Positions 1 to 8,039 of a stretch of 64,000 nt of DNA are shown here, one piece after another. The notes beneath the pieces are model-generated. The model was given only the letters and a program-made list of their open reading frames with translations. It searched no databases and was not told the origin of the DNA. How positions within the stretch are numbered: the first letter of the stretch is position 1; every line of letters begins with the position of its first letter. This DNA comes from Pseudomonas sp. RIT-PI-q. Lineage in GTDB: Bacteria > Pseudomonadota > Gammaproteobacteria > Pseudomonadales > Pseudomonadaceae. The DNA lies in the NCBI RefSeq assembly GCF_001297125.1, contig NZ_LHPC01000044.1, positions 62,001 through 126,000 on the forward strand, in the 5' to 3' direction. Made by a program: the position numbers and the translations under genes.

Positions 1-522
1 CACAGCCCGCAACAACTGAACCCGGAACCGAAGCTGACGACTCAGCTGGCCCCGGTCGGCCACGGCCAGCCGGTGGTGGTGCGCGTGGTGGACGGTCGTC
101 CGTCGCCAACGTTGGGCACCCGTGGTGGCTTGTACCCTGAGACCAGCGCAATCACCGTGCAGGGCGCGCAGATTCTGCCGAAGTTGCAGGCGCAGGCCGA
201 AGCGGCCGTGCGGCTGTTGGGCTTCACCCCGGCGTCCAATGCGCTGAATGCTCCACAACTGACCGTGACCCTGGCCGAGCTGAAGTATCAGTCGCCTAAA
301 GAAGGCATGTATGTGACCGAGGCGACCATCGGCGCGACGTTCCGCTCTGATGTGCAGAATGCCAACCGTCGTTACAGCGGCCGTTATGGTGCCTCCCTGG
401 ACCAGCGCTTTGGTATGGCGCCGAATCAGGAAACCAACACCAAACTGGTCAGTGATGTGCTGAGCGATGCGTTGACGCGTCTGTTCAAGGACCCGACGAT
501 TGGTCAGATTCTCAGCGAATAA
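1..522 (+). CDS. YajG-family lipoprotein, 5' end missing
   Basis: The reading frame is open from the first base of the window, so the start codon and the signal peptide/lipobox lie upstream. The visible 173 residues begin HSPQQLNPEPKL and continue through VVRVVDGRPSPTLGTRGG, which matches my recollection of the YajG family of small outer-membrane lipoproteins of unknown function. The first ATG inside the window would be an artefactual internal start. A strong intrinsic terminator follows the stop codon, so this is the last gene of its transcript. The family assignment is from pattern memory; the partial state is seen directly. Confidence 0.75.
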   Translation, partial: HSPQQLNPEPKLTTQLAPVGHGQPVVVRVVDGRPSPTLGTRGGLYPETSAITVQGAQILPKLQAQAEAAVRLLGFTPASNALNAPQLTVTLAELKYQSPKEGMYVTEATIGATFRSDVQNANRRYSGRYGASLDQRFGMAPNQETNTKLVSDVLSDALTRLFKDPTIGQILSE

Positions 523-537
523 GCGTTCGCTGAAGCT

Positions 538-573
538 AAAAAGCCCGGTGCCAGCAGTGGCCCCGGGCTTTTT
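538..573 (+). terminator. Rho-independent terminator after the YajG-like gene
   Basis: AAAAAGCCCGG and CCGGGCTTTTT form a GC-rich stem with a T-run, about 15 nt after the stop codon. Confidence 0.85.
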
Positions 574-598
574 AATGCCTGGGAATCACCCGGCCCTT

Positions 599-687
599 GT
601 AGGAGCGAGGCTTGCCCGCGAAGGCGTCGTGTCAGCCAACATTAATGCAGCTGATACACCGCCTTCGCGGGCAAGCCTCGCTCCTAC
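599..687. repeat. REPIN (inverted REP pair)
   Basis: Two 28-bp arms (599-626 and 660-687) are perfect reverse complements. They have the core GTAGGAGCGAGGCTTGCCCG and are separated by about 33 nt of unrelated sequence. This is the usual form of a Pseudomonas REP doublet. Confidence 0.85.
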
Positions 688-708
688 AGGGGTATCGGGG
701 TGGTGCAG

Positions 709-915
709 TCAGGCCGCTTGCGAATAGAAATCCAGCACACTCACGCCCGTCAGCAAATCCATCTCCGGCAAATCCGCATGTTGATGGCCGCCCAACGCGC
801 AATACACCAGCCAATGGCGATCCTGAACGTTGAAGGCGAGGCTGCCCACGAGGTTTTGTTGTTTGTCGCTTTGGGCGATGAGGTAGAGGCGATCCTGGAT
901 TTCGGCGTGCAGCAT
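709..915 (-). CDS. Small conserved hypothetical protein (68 aa)
   Basis: The chosen start gives a protein beginning MLHAEIQDRLYLIAQSDKQQ and ending VSVLDFYSQAA. A good AGGGAG ribosome-binding site lies about 7 nt upstream of this ATG. The more upstream in-frame ATG (975) has no such site, so I prefer 915. The protein is soluble, with no signal peptide or membrane segment, and reads as a compact beta-rich domain ('RLYLIAQ..NLVGSLAF...RHWLVYCALGG'). I do not recognise a named family. It stands alone between a REPIN and a divergently read small membrane-protein gene. Confidence 0.6.
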   Translation of the reverse strand: MLHAEIQDRLYLIAQSDKQQNLVGSLAFNVQDRHWLVYCALGGHQHADLPEMDLLTGVSVLDFYSQAA

Positions 916-1109
916 GACGGGCTCCCTGTCAGTTTTGAGGGGCGCCAGACTGGCGTATTCAGATGACGAGGCCATGACTCAGGTCAGGAATCTGCCAAAT
1001 GGTTTGTTATTTGTCGTAAAGCTGCGGGCAGGGGAGGAGGCTTTCGGTAGAATCCGCGGCGCGGTCGTCGGTCCGGCGTCTGCCACCGCTTTTTTGCTTG
1101 AGGTCCGAG

Positions 1110-1394
1110 ATGTCGTTGCATTTGATGACGCTGTTTACCACCCATCCCGCCAAACTGATCAATTTGCTGGCGCTGCTGTTTGCCTTTCCGGGTGGATGGT
1201 TGCTGCACGCTACGCGTCGTCGTGAGCAGCGTGCGTTGGCCAGTCTGGAAGCGCAAAGCCAGAGCCGTCGCATAGACGAGCCGACACTGATGCTGGACGG
1301 GGCGACCCTGCGCATGAACCGGTTTTTCTATCGGTTCGGCTTCGCTTGCCTGGGGTTGGCGCTGCTGGTGTCGTGGATCAGCACGCGGGTCTGA
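1110..1394 (+). CDS. Small two-helix inner-membrane protein (94 aa)
   Basis: The start at ATG 1110 (MSLHLMTLFTTHPAKL) has a GAGG ribosome-binding site 6-7 nt upstream. Two hydrophobic stretches flank a basic hydrophilic middle: INLLALLFAFPGGWLL near residues 17-32 and FYRFGFACLGLALLVSWI near the C-terminus. The expected topology is two transmembrane helices with a cytoplasmic RRREQR-rich loop. I do not recognise a function. It is a monocistronic gene followed by a REP-type palindrome. Confidence 0.65.
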   Translation: MSLHLMTLFTTHPAKLINLLALLFAFPGGWLLHATRRREQRALASLEAQSQSRRIDEPTLMLDGATLRMNRFFYRFGFACLGLALLVSWISTRV

Positions 1395-1407
1395 ATCGCT
1401 AAACGGC

Positions 1408-1501
1408 AAAAAGATCGCAGCCTCGTTTCACTCGACAGCTCCTACAGGGTAAACACCATCCTCTGTAGGAGCTGTCGAGTGAAACGAGGCTGCGATCTTT
1501 T
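1408..1501. repeat. Inverted repeat of the 'gatcgcagcctcg' REP type
   Basis: Arms of about 39 nt (1408-1446 and 1462-1500) are reverse complements with the core GATCGCAGCCTCG and TCGACAGCTCCTACAG. The family differs from the REPIN at 599 but shares the CTCCTACAG end. The hairpin may also terminate transcripts from both sides. Confidence 0.8.
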
Positions 1502-1510
1502 GTTAAAACC

Positions 1511-2677
1511 CTACAGCGGCAATCCCGCTTTCACACGGTACTGATTGCGCACCGGCGTCGCATATTGCAGCACCAGGAACGGACGATGCTCTTCAGGGCA
1601 AGCGTCCAGGCGTTGCTGCCATTGTTCCTGGGCCCTGGCCAATTCGGCTGCGTCAAACACCTCGGCAGCTTTCGGCACCTGCAATTGCGGGTCGGCATCC
1701 TTCCACTGCGCGTAAGCCAGGTAATGCACCGGGAACAGGCGATAGCCGCCGAGTATCTGCCGGTCCATCTCGATCGCCAATTGCTTGGTGTCGTCGAACA
1801 ACTCGGTGATCGGCGCGGCAAAGTTCACGTGAACGCGCCCTTTATAGCCGGTGATGCCTTTGGCAATGCTCACATCGTCCTCGCCCGGCACTTTGGTGTA
1901 GCTGCCGGTGGTGGCGCGGATGAACAGTTCGCGGGCCTTGGCTTGATCGCACGGGTCGTATTCGTAGCTGATCGATACCGGGGTGACGTTCAGCGAGCGG
2001 ATCACTTCGCCGAACGGCTCGTCCTTGCGGCTCATGTGGAACATCTTGAGGATCGCCGACTCGGTACGGTCGTCGCCATCCTTGGCCCGGCCTTCGGCCT
2101 GGGCGATCCAGATCGAGGCGCAATCGTTGCGGATCGAGTGGTTGATGTAGGCCGACAACAACTGATAAGCAGCCATCTTCTCGCGGCGACCGATGATCGA
2201 ACGGTGCACGATGAAGCTCTTGTTCAGGCGCATCAAGTCGCTGACGAAGGGCTTTTGCAGCAGGTTGTCGCCGATCGCGATGCGCGGTGTCGGCAGGCCG
2301 GCGTGGTACACGGCATAGTTGACGAAGGCCGGGTCCATCACGATGTCGCGGTGGTTGGCGATGAACAGGTAGGCACTGCCTGACTTGAACTGCTCGACGC
2401 CGGTGTACGTCACCCCGTCCGTGGCGCGCTCGATGGTGTGGTCGACGTACATCTCGACTTTGTCCTGCAGCGTGGCCACTGAGGTGACGCCGGCGAACTC
2501 TCGGCGCAGCCGATGAGCTATAAGGGGTTTGAGCATCCAGCCGAAGGCACCGGCAAAACGCGGGAAGCGGAAGTGGATGAGGATATCTAGAAACGCCTTG
2601 TCGCCTAGCAGTCGGTCCAGCACCGCTGGGACTTCGCTGTCGTCGTAAGGTCGGATGGCATCGAATTCGCCCATCAT
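1511..2677 (-). CDS. 1-acyl-sn-glycerol-3-phosphate acyltransferase-like protein
   Basis: This 388-residue protein belongs to the glycerolipid acyltransferase superfamily, which transfers acyl chains onto lysophospholipid or glycerol phosphate acceptors at the inner membrane. The catalytic-motif region is 'FIANHRDIVMDP' (H109). Here the His and the following Asp are separated by five residues (HX5D) rather than the usual four. Downstream blocks 'NKSFIVHRSI' and 'IWIAQAEGRAKDG' resemble the family's glycine-rich and substrate-binding motifs, and 'VTPVSISYEYDP' its later conserved block. The length exceeds that of PlsC (about 245 aa) because of N- and C-terminal extensions. The start follows an AAGAGAG ribosome-binding site. 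The gene is monocistronic; the exact acceptor is not inferable. Confidence 0.8.
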   Translation of the reverse strand: MMGEFDAIRPYDDSEVPAVLDRLLGDKAFLDILIHFRFPRFAGAFGWMLKPLIAHRLRREFAGVTSVATLQDKVEMYVDHTIERATDGVTYTGVEQFKSGSAYLFIANHRDIVMDPAFVNYAVYHAGLPTPRIAIGDNLLQKPFVSDLMRLNKSFIVHRSIIGRREKMAAYQLLSAYINHSIRNDCASIWIAQAEGRAKDGDDRTESAILKMFHMSRKDEPFGEVIRSLNVTPVSISYEYDPCDQAKARELFIRATTGSYTKVPGEDDVSIAKGITGYKGRVHVNFAAPITELFDDTKQLAIEMDRQILGGYRLFPVHYLAYAQWKDADPQLQVPKAAEVFDAAELARAQEQWQQRLDACPEEHRPFLVLQYATPVRNQYRVKAGLPL

Positions 2678-2816
2678 GCTCTCTTGTTAGAAACGGCTAG
2701 GGTAAGTAAAGGTTTTGATCGAAAACCAACGGGGCACGGTCTGAAAAGGTAGCCAGACAAAAATAGCCCTGCAAATAGACCGGCGATTATACGCACAAGT
2801 CACCTGGGAGACCGCG

Positions 2817-2999
2817 ATGCTGGAAACAGAGCGCTACGAATGTCCGTATTGTGGTGAAGAGGCTGAGGCCGTGCTTGATTTATCCGGCGGCGATCAGACC
2901 TATATCGAAGACTGTCCGGTATGTTGTCGCCCGATCACGTTTGTCCTGCAGACTGACGGTCAGGAATGGTTGCTCGAAGTTCATAGCGAAAACGAATGA
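2817..2999 (+). CDS. CPXCG-motif cysteine-rich zinc-ribbon protein
   Basis: This 60-residue protein has two CPxC knuckles (CPYC at 9-12 and CPVC at 33-36), which would bind one structural zinc. It matches the small Cys_rich_CPXG family of unknown function found in gamma-proteobacteria. It lies 12 nt upstream of a DUF2007 gene on the same strand, the two being probably cotranscribed. The Cys arrangement is seen directly; the family name is from memory. Confidence 0.85.
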   Translation: MLETERYECPYCGEEAEAVLDLSGGDQTYIEDCPVCCRPITFVLQTDGQEWLLEVHSENE

Positions 3000-3011
3000 A
3001 AGGGGCACCCC

Positions 3012-3272
3012 ATGCAGCGAATCTACGAGCCGGAAAACCTCATGGAAGGCGAGTTGCTGCAAAGCATGTTGGCCAGCGAAGGCATCGAGGCGCACCTGGT
3101 GGGTCGGGATCTGCTCGGGGGCACTGGCGAATTGCCGATCTTCGGCCTTTTGGGATTGTCGGTGGATAACGACCAGGCGCAATACGCCCGGGAGTTGATC
3201 ACCGCGTACAATGCCGCGCTGCCGCTGCCCGGCGATGAACCGGAGAGCTTTCCCGGCACGCTGGTCTGTTAG
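3012..3272 (+). CDS. DUF2007 'putative signal transducing protein'
   Basis: The 86-residue product begins MQRIYEPENLMEGELLQSML and contains 'GIEAHLVGRDLLGGTGELP'. This is the pattern of the DUF2007 (GlnB-like fold) family, in which the domain often sits beside proteases or zinc-ribbon proteins. An AAAGGGG ribosome-binding site precedes the start. It forms a short operon with the upstream CPXCG protein and probably with the SRAP gene 36 nt downstream. No specific role is known. Confidence 0.8.
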   Translation: MQRIYEPENLMEGELLQSMLASEGIEAHLVGRDLLGGTGELPIFGLLGLSVDNDQAQYARELITAYNAALPLPGDEPESFPGTLVC

Positions 3273-3308
3273 GCTGGCGTTCGTTTTTATCAAGAGTCTT
3301 GCTGCCCC

Positions 3309-3932
3309 ATGTGTGGACGTTATGCCCTGTTTCGCTGGAACCCCGCCTTCGCGGCCCTGCCTGGCTTCCCCGCCGATCAGCAGGCTCAGTGGAATATTTC
3401 TCCGAATGATTCGGTGTTGATGCTGCGTGCCGGTGCGGACGGTCAGCGCGAGTTGGCCCGAGCCCGTTGGGGGCTGACGCCACCGTGGCTGACCGACCTG
3501 TCCCGCACTCCGGCCCATGCCCGCGCCGAAACCGTGGCTGAACAGCCGATGTTCCGCCAGGCCCTGCGCGAGCGCCGTTGCCTGTTGCCGGCCAATGGCT
3601 TCTACGAATGGCGCGGCACCACGCGCAAACGCCCGTATTGGCTGACGCCGGGGGAGGGCTCGGCGCTGTTTTTCGCGGCGATCTGGGAGGCGTATCCGGT
3701 GCAGGAACAGGTGTGGCTGAGTACGGCGGTGATCACCCAACCGGCGGCGAGTCAGCGTCGGCCGTTGATTCTTGATGCGGCGGGGCAGGAGGCGTGGCTC
3801 GATCCTGATACGCCATTGCATGCGTTGCAGGCATTGCTCGCCAGTGAACCCGCGGCGTTGCGCGAGCGGGTGTTGGCGAACATGGTCAATGATCCGAAGC
3901 TCAATGGGCCGGAATGTCTTACCCCAGGTTGA
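3309..3932 (+). CDS. SRAP-family protein (YedK/HMCES-like), atypical active site
   Basis: SRAP proteins cap abasic sites in single-stranded DNA with a thiazolidine bond formed by Cys2 after Met removal. This 207-residue protein starts MCGRYALFRW (Cys2 present), has 'WNISPN' (N29) matching the YedK 'YNVAPG' block, 'GFYEWRG' with Glu100 matching YedK Glu105, and the C-terminal 'NDPKL..P' block. Two other active-site residues are replaced: the Asn of the 'NARxET' motif is His70 in 'AHARAET', and the His of 'HDRRPL' is Ser148 in 'SQRRPL'. It is therefore a divergent paralogue that may keep DNA-protein crosslinking but not normal release. Its upstream neighbours give no functional hint. Confidence 0.85.
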   Translation: MCGRYALFRWNPAFAALPGFPADQQAQWNISPNDSVLMLRAGADGQRELARARWGLTPPWLTDLSRTPAHARAETVAEQPMFRQALRERRCLLPANGFYEWRGTTRKRPYWLTPGEGSALFFAAIWEAYPVQEQVWLSTAVITQPAASQRRPLILDAAGQEAWLDPDTPLHALQALLASEPAALRERVLANMVNDPKLNGPECLTPG

Positions 3933-3957
3933 TGTGGTGCCTATGCTGGCCCTTTCG

Positions 3958-4024
3958 CTGGCAAGCCAGCTCCTACGGGGATGGTGCAAACTTTGTGGGA
4001 GCGGGCTTGCCCGCGATGAGGCCC
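3958..4024. repeat. REP elements downstream of the SRAP gene
   Basis: Two imperfect REP units, 'CTGGCAAGCCAGCTCCTAC' at about 3959-3977 and 'GTGGGAGCGGGCTTGCCCGC' at about 3996-4015, lie between convergent genes. They do not form one long perfect palindrome. Confidence 0.7.
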
Positions 4025-4029
4025 TCGGA

Positions 4030-6171
4030 TCAAACCTTGAACTGATTGATCAACCGCCGCTGCTGTTCCGCCAACTTGGTCAGGTCCGCACTGGCCGCAC
4101 TCGATTCATCCGCGCCGCCAGCCACTTCATTGGCCACTTGCCCGATGTTGATCACATTACGGTTGATGTCATCCGCCACCGCACTCTGTTCCTCGGCCGC
4201 GCTGGCGATCTGGGTGTTCATGTCGTTGATCACCGACACCGCTTGAGTAATGGTCTCCAGCGCCTCGGCCGCCTTGGCCGCATGCTGCACGCTTTCGTCG
4301 GTGCGGTTCTGGCTGTCCTCCATGACCCGCACCACATCGCGGGTGCCTTGTTGCAGTTGCTGGATCATGGTCTGGATTTCTTCAGTGGCCTTCTGGGTTT
4401 TCTGCGCGAGGTTGCGCACTTCATCGGCCACCACCGCAAAACCACGGCCCTGTTCACCGGCCCGTGCCGCTTCGATGGCCGCGTTCAAGGCCAGCAGGTT
4501 GGTCTGTTCGGCGATGCCGCGAATGGCCGTGAGGATCGCATTGATGTTCTCGCTGTCCTTGGCCAGGGTTTGCACAACGCTGACGGCCCTGCCGATTTCC
4601 ACCGCCAGCACACCGATCGAGTTCGACGTCTCCCGTACGATTTGCATGCCCTGCGCCGCTGCCTGGTCTGCATGGCTGGCGGCTTGTGCAGCCTGGGTCG
4701 CGTTGCGCGCGACATCCTGGGCGGTAGCGGTCATTTCATGCACCGCCGTGGCGACCTGATCGATCTCGGCCATTTGCTTGTGCACGCCGATGTTGGTGCG
4801 AATGGCGATGTCGGCGGTGTGTTCCGACGAATCACTGACGCTCTGCACTGAGGTCACGACTTGGGTGATCATCACCTGCAACTTGGCCAGGAAGGTGTTG
4901 AAGCCTTTGGCGATCGAGCCCAGTTCGTCGGCGCGGTCGCTGGTCAGTCGCCGGGTCAAATCGCCTTCGCCCTGAGCGATGTCGTCAAGCATGGCGACCA
5001 TCTGCTTCAGTGGACGGGCGATGCCGTGGCCCACCAGCCAGATCACCAGCAAGCCGATGCCGGCAATCAACAGGCCGACCATGGCCATGCCGAAGGCGTC
5101 GGATTTGCGCTGGGTGTCCAGGTCGCCCTGGAGTTTTTGCAGGTCGGCCATTACCGCGTTCAACGGCAGTTGCAGCATCAGGGTCCAGCGGGCGTCGGTC
5201 TGGCCGATGCCGAACGGCAGGTACAACTCGATCCGCCCCTCGGTTTTGTCGACGGTGTAGGTGACTTCGCCGCGCTTGAGATTGGCCATGTTGGCGATCT
5301 GCTGGCTGCCGAGGATGTCGCTGACCTTCTCGCCGAATTTGCTCGGGTCCTTGGTGTAGGCCACGATCCGGCCGTTACCGCCGATCAGGGCCATTTCACC
5401 GGCACCGCTGTAGAGTTTCTGATTGGCGCCGAGGAGCATTTCCTGGATGAAGTTCACCGACAGATCCGCGCCGACGATGCCCTGGAATGCGCCGTTGAGC
5501 ATGATCGGTTCAATAAAGGAGGCGAGCATGACGATCTTGTCACCGACCTTGTAGGGCGCCGGATCGATCACGCAGGATTTTTTGGTTTCTTTCGAGCACA
5601 GGTAGTACTCGCTGGCGCGTACGCCGGTGGACAGAGTTTTCTGGTCATCAACGTCCACCAGTTTGTCCAGGCCCAGAGTGCCGTCCTCATTGCGAAACCA
5701 CCACGGCAGGAAACGCCCGTTGCTGGCGTCGATGCCCACCACCTTGGTGTCGACGTAGGCGGCATCGTTGTGATCGAGGGCGTTTTTCTCCCAGCCGATG
5801 TAAGTGCCGAGGATTTTCGGGTTCTTGGCGACGTTTTCCTTGATCAGGCTGATCAACTGCTCACGGCTGAGGCTCAACTGAGGCTGGCCGTCGGCGCCTG
5901 GTGTGCCGATCAATGCATTAACGCGCACCAGCCCACCGGCAATCAGCAACGGTGCTTCGAGTTCGCGCTGGATCTGGCTGACCTGGGTTTGCGCCAATGA
6001 GGTCAGGCGCTGTTCGATGACTTGCTCGAATTGCGCCTGGGTCCGTTCCTGGACCATTTCCTGGGTCCGTGCGCCGGAAAACAGTGCGTACAGCACCAGC
6101 GCTGCCACCACACTTAGAACGATGGCGCCGGCAAGGGCCGCCACGGAAAACTGGATCGACTTGAATTTCAT
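4030..6171 (-). CDS. Methyl-accepting chemotaxis protein with dCache sensor
   Basis: This 713-residue transmembrane chemoreceptor would bind a small ligand in the periplasm and control CheA through its cytoplasmic hairpin. The N-terminal transmembrane helix spans about 9-31, followed by a large periplasmic dCache_1-type region to about 345. In it, 'YIGWEKNALDHNDAAYVDTK', 'WWFRNEDGTLGL' and 'YKVGDKIVMLASFIEPI' are typical Cache landmarks. A second transmembrane helix, a HAMP domain ('RPLKQMVAMLDDIAQGEGDLTRRL') and the MA signalling domain follow, with the tip motif 'IEAARAGEQGRGFAVVADEV' near residue 565. No C-terminal CheR pentapeptide is visible. The ligand is unknown; several Pseudomonas amino-acid receptors (PctA type) share this layout. 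Monocistronic. Confidence 0.93.
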   Translation of the reverse strand: MKFKSIQFSVAALAGAIVLSVVAALVLYALFSGARTQEMVQERTQAQFEQVIEQRLTSLAQTQVSQIQRELEAPLLIAGGLVRVNALIGTPGADGQPQLSLSREQLISLIKENVAKNPKILGTYIGWEKNALDHNDAAYVDTKVVGIDASNGRFLPWWFRNEDGTLGLDKLVDVDDQKTLSTGVRASEYYLCSKETKKSCVIDPAPYKVGDKIVMLASFIEPIMLNGAFQGIVGADLSVNFIQEMLLGANQKLYSGAGEMALIGGNGRIVAYTKDPSKFGEKVSDILGSQQIANMANLKRGEVTYTVDKTEGRIELYLPFGIGQTDARWTLMLQLPLNAVMADLQKLQGDLDTQRKSDAFGMAMVGLLIAGIGLLVIWLVGHGIARPLKQMVAMLDDIAQGEGDLTRRLTSDRADELGSIAKGFNTFLAKLQVMITQVVTSVQSVSDSSEHTADIAIRTNIGVHKQMAEIDQVATAVHEMTATAQDVARNATQAAQAASHADQAAAQGMQIVRETSNSIGVLAVEIGRAVSVVQTLAKDSENINAILTAIRGIAEQTNLLALNAAIEAARAGEQGRGFAVVADEVRNLAQKTQKATEEIQTMIQQLQQGTRDVVRVMEDSQNRTDESVQHAAKAAEALETITQAVSVINDMNTQIASAAEEQSAVADDINRNVINIGQVANEVAGGADESSAASADLTKLAEQQRRLINQFKV

Positions 6172-6380
6172 GGGTGCTCCGCACGCAAGAGGACGTCGGC
6201 GGAGGTGTATCGGCCGGGGTCTCGGTGGCCATGAGCGGGGCAGGGCGAATTGACTGTTTTAAGGTGCTTGATGTCGCAATTGAATCATTGCGGGCCGTTA
6301 TCGGCGGTGGCGGGTGCCGTTATGTGAATTTTTTCCTGCGGCCATGAGAGCTTTGTCTGAAATGTGCGTCTACAGCTCTG

Positions 6381-6401
6381 TTGTATCTGGCGTCGATACA
6401 A
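6381..6401. promoter_or_regulatory. Dyad symmetry upstream of the M48 lipoprotein gene
   Basis: TTGTATC-N7-GATACAA forms a 7-bp perfect dyad 44 nt upstream of the start at 6445. It could be an operator or a small hairpin. No regulator is identified. Confidence 0.35.
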
Positions 6402-6444
6402 TTCCACGCCTAGGATACGCGGCATGTTTTCAGGGAGTTTTTTG

Positions 6445-7263
6445 ATGAACAAGACATTGGTTTTGTGTGCTCTAAGCGCCGGTTTGCTGCTCGCCGGTTG
6501 CCAGTCGGTCAACACCACCAGCGGTGGCGCGGTCGGCGTTGAGCGCAAGCAGTACATGTTCAGCATGCTGTCGACCGATGAGGTCAACCAGATGTATGCC
6601 CAGTCTTATCAAAAGACCGTCGGCGAGGCGACCAGCAAAGGCGTGCTGGACAAGACCAGTAACGATGCCAAGCGCGTGCAGGCGATTGCCGACCGGCTGA
6701 TTGCCCAGGCACCGGTTTTTCGTCCGGATTCGGCCCAGTGGAAGTGGGAAGTCAACCTGATCAAGAGTGACGAGCTCAACGCCAACTGCGGGCCTGGCGG
6801 CAAGATCATTTTCTACACCGGGTTGATCGACAGCCTGCAACTGACCGACGATGAAATCGCCGCGATCATGGGCCACGAAATCGCCCACGCCCTGCGCGAG
6901 CATGGCCGTGAAGCGATGTCCAAGGCTTACGGCATCGAAATGGCCAAGCAAGGTGCAGGTGCGTTGTTCGGTCTGGGTCAGGACAGCCTGGCGCTGGCGG
7001 ATACCGTGGCCAACTACGGCATGACGTTGCCCAACAGCCGCGCCAATGAAAACGAGGCGGACCTGATCGGCCTGGAACTGGCCGCTCGCGCCGGCTACAA
7101 CCCGAATGCCGCTATCACGCTGTGGAACAAGATGAGCAAGGCTTCGGAAGGTTCGCCACCGGAGTTCATGAGCACTCACCCGGCTTCGTCCAGTCGTATT
7201 GCCTCCTTGCAGGCGGCGATTCCGAAAGTCATGCCGCTGTACGAGAAAGCCAAGAAGTCATGA
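6445..7263 (+). CDS. M48-family metallopeptidase lipoprotein (LoiP/YcaL-like)
   Basis: This is a zinc endopeptidase anchored to the outer membrane from the periplasmic side. The 272-residue protein has a lipoprotein signal ending 'LLLAGC' (Cys19), and the metal-binding HEIAH motif is at residues 144-148 within 'IMGHEIAHALREHGREAM'. The third-ligand Glu is expected in 'NENEADLIGLELAARAGYNP'. The start is the ATG after a CAGGGAG ribosome-binding site; a longer reading frame upstream lacks the signal-peptide logic. Homologues such as LoiP and YcaL help remove misassembled outer-membrane proteins, so a quality-control role is inferred. The gene stands alone. Confidence 0.9.
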   Translation: MNKTLVLCALSAGLLLAGCQSVNTTSGGAVGVERKQYMFSMLSTDEVNQMYAQSYQKTVGEATSKGVLDKTSNDAKRVQAIADRLIAQAPVFRPDSAQWKWEVNLIKSDELNANCGPGGKIIFYTGLIDSLQLTDDEIAAIMGHEIAHALREHGREAMSKAYGIEMAKQGAGALFGLGQDSLALADTVANYGMTLPNSRANENEADLIGLELAARAGYNPNAAITLWNKMSKASEGSPPEFMSTHPASSSRIASLQAAIPKVMPLYEKAKKS

Positions 7264-7285
7264 TTATGTAGTGAGGCTGCTGACG

Positions 7286-7350
7286 CCTTCGCGGGCAAGC
7301 CTCGCTCCTACAGGACAGCGTGATCTGTAGGAGCGAGGCTTGCCCGCGAA
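7286..7350. repeat. REPIN between convergent genes
   Basis: CTTCGCGGGCAAGCC...CTCCTACAG and its reverse complement lie about 11 nt apart, between the stop codons of the M48 gene and the manganese exporter. Confidence 0.8.
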
Positions 7351-7374
7351 GAACGATGACGCGGATTTACTGAC

Positions 7375-7959
7375 TTAAACCCAGCCGCTGCTCTGCATCG
7401 CCTTGTACACCGCCACCACCGCCAGGATGAAGAACGCCGACGCCGCCAAGCGACGGATCAACGTCAACGGCAATTTATCCGCCGCAAAGTTACCCGCCAG
7501 TACCACCGGCACGTTGGCAATCAACATGCCCAGGGTGGTGCCGATAATCACCAGCCACAACTCCGGGTATTGCGCCGCGAGCATCACGGTTGCGATCTGC
7601 GTCTTGTCGCCGATTTCCGCGAGGAAGAAGGCAATCAGCGTGGTCAGGAATGGCCCGAACTTGCGGGCGGTGCTGGCTTCGTCGTCATCCATCTTGTCCG
7701 GCACCAGGGTCCACAACGCGGTCGCGGTGAAGCTCGCGGCGAGGATCCAGTGCAGCATCGCATCCGAGAAGAAACTGCCGACCCAGGCACCTACCGCACC
7801 GGCTGCCGCGTGGTTGGCCAGGGTGGCGGCGACGATACCGGCGATGATCGGCCAGGGTTTGCGAAAGCGGGCGGCGAGAATGAGCGCGAGCAGTTGCGTC
7901 TTGTCGCCGATTTCGGCCAAGGCAACGATTGCGGGGGGAACGAGCAAAGAATCCAGCAT
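7375..7959 (-). CDS. GDT1/UPF0016 (TMEM165) family Mn2+ exporter
   Basis: The 194-residue protein has two homologous three-helix halves, each carrying the diagnostic E-x-G-D-K-T motif ('AEIGDKTQLLAL' at residues 15-26 and 'AEIGDKTQIATV' in the second half). The family exports manganese or exchanges cations across the inner membrane. The start is MLDSLLVPPA, preceded by AGGA. The longer frame reaching 8187 is rejected because it translates through the riboswitch. The yybP-ykoY element upstream strongly supports Mn2+ as the physiological signal. The preceding gene on this strand is rsmC. Confidence 0.92.
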   Translation of the reverse strand: MLDSLLVPPAIVALAEIGDKTQLLALILAARFRKPWPIIAGIVAATLANHAAAGAVGAWVGSFFSDAMLHWILAASFTATALWTLVPDKMDDDEASTARKFGPFLTTLIAFFLAEIGDKTQIATVMLAAQYPELWLVIIGTTLGMLIANVPVVLAGNFAADKLPLTLIRRLAASAFFILAVVAVYKAMQSSGWV

Positions 7960-7990
7960 CAGGGTTTTCCTAAGGGGCGGGTCGACACGG

Positions 7991-8039
7991 CTATGACACG
8001 TACAGCCTTCCCGCCCCGGGTAAGGTGTTCGTGTCATAG
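7991..8039 (-). promoter_or_regulatory. Long hairpin in the Mn exporter leader (expression platform)
   Basis: A 10-bp perfect stem (7991-8000 with 8030-8039) encloses a second GC-rich stem. It lies between the aptamer and the start codon. No T-run follows, so a role in translation or in Rho/anti-termination control is more likely than simple intrinsic termination. Confidence 0.5.

Noticed and set aside
1565..2383. Plus-strand frame of 272 codons inside the acyltransferase gene
   Set aside because: Antisense to a gene with clear motifs; no protein family features.
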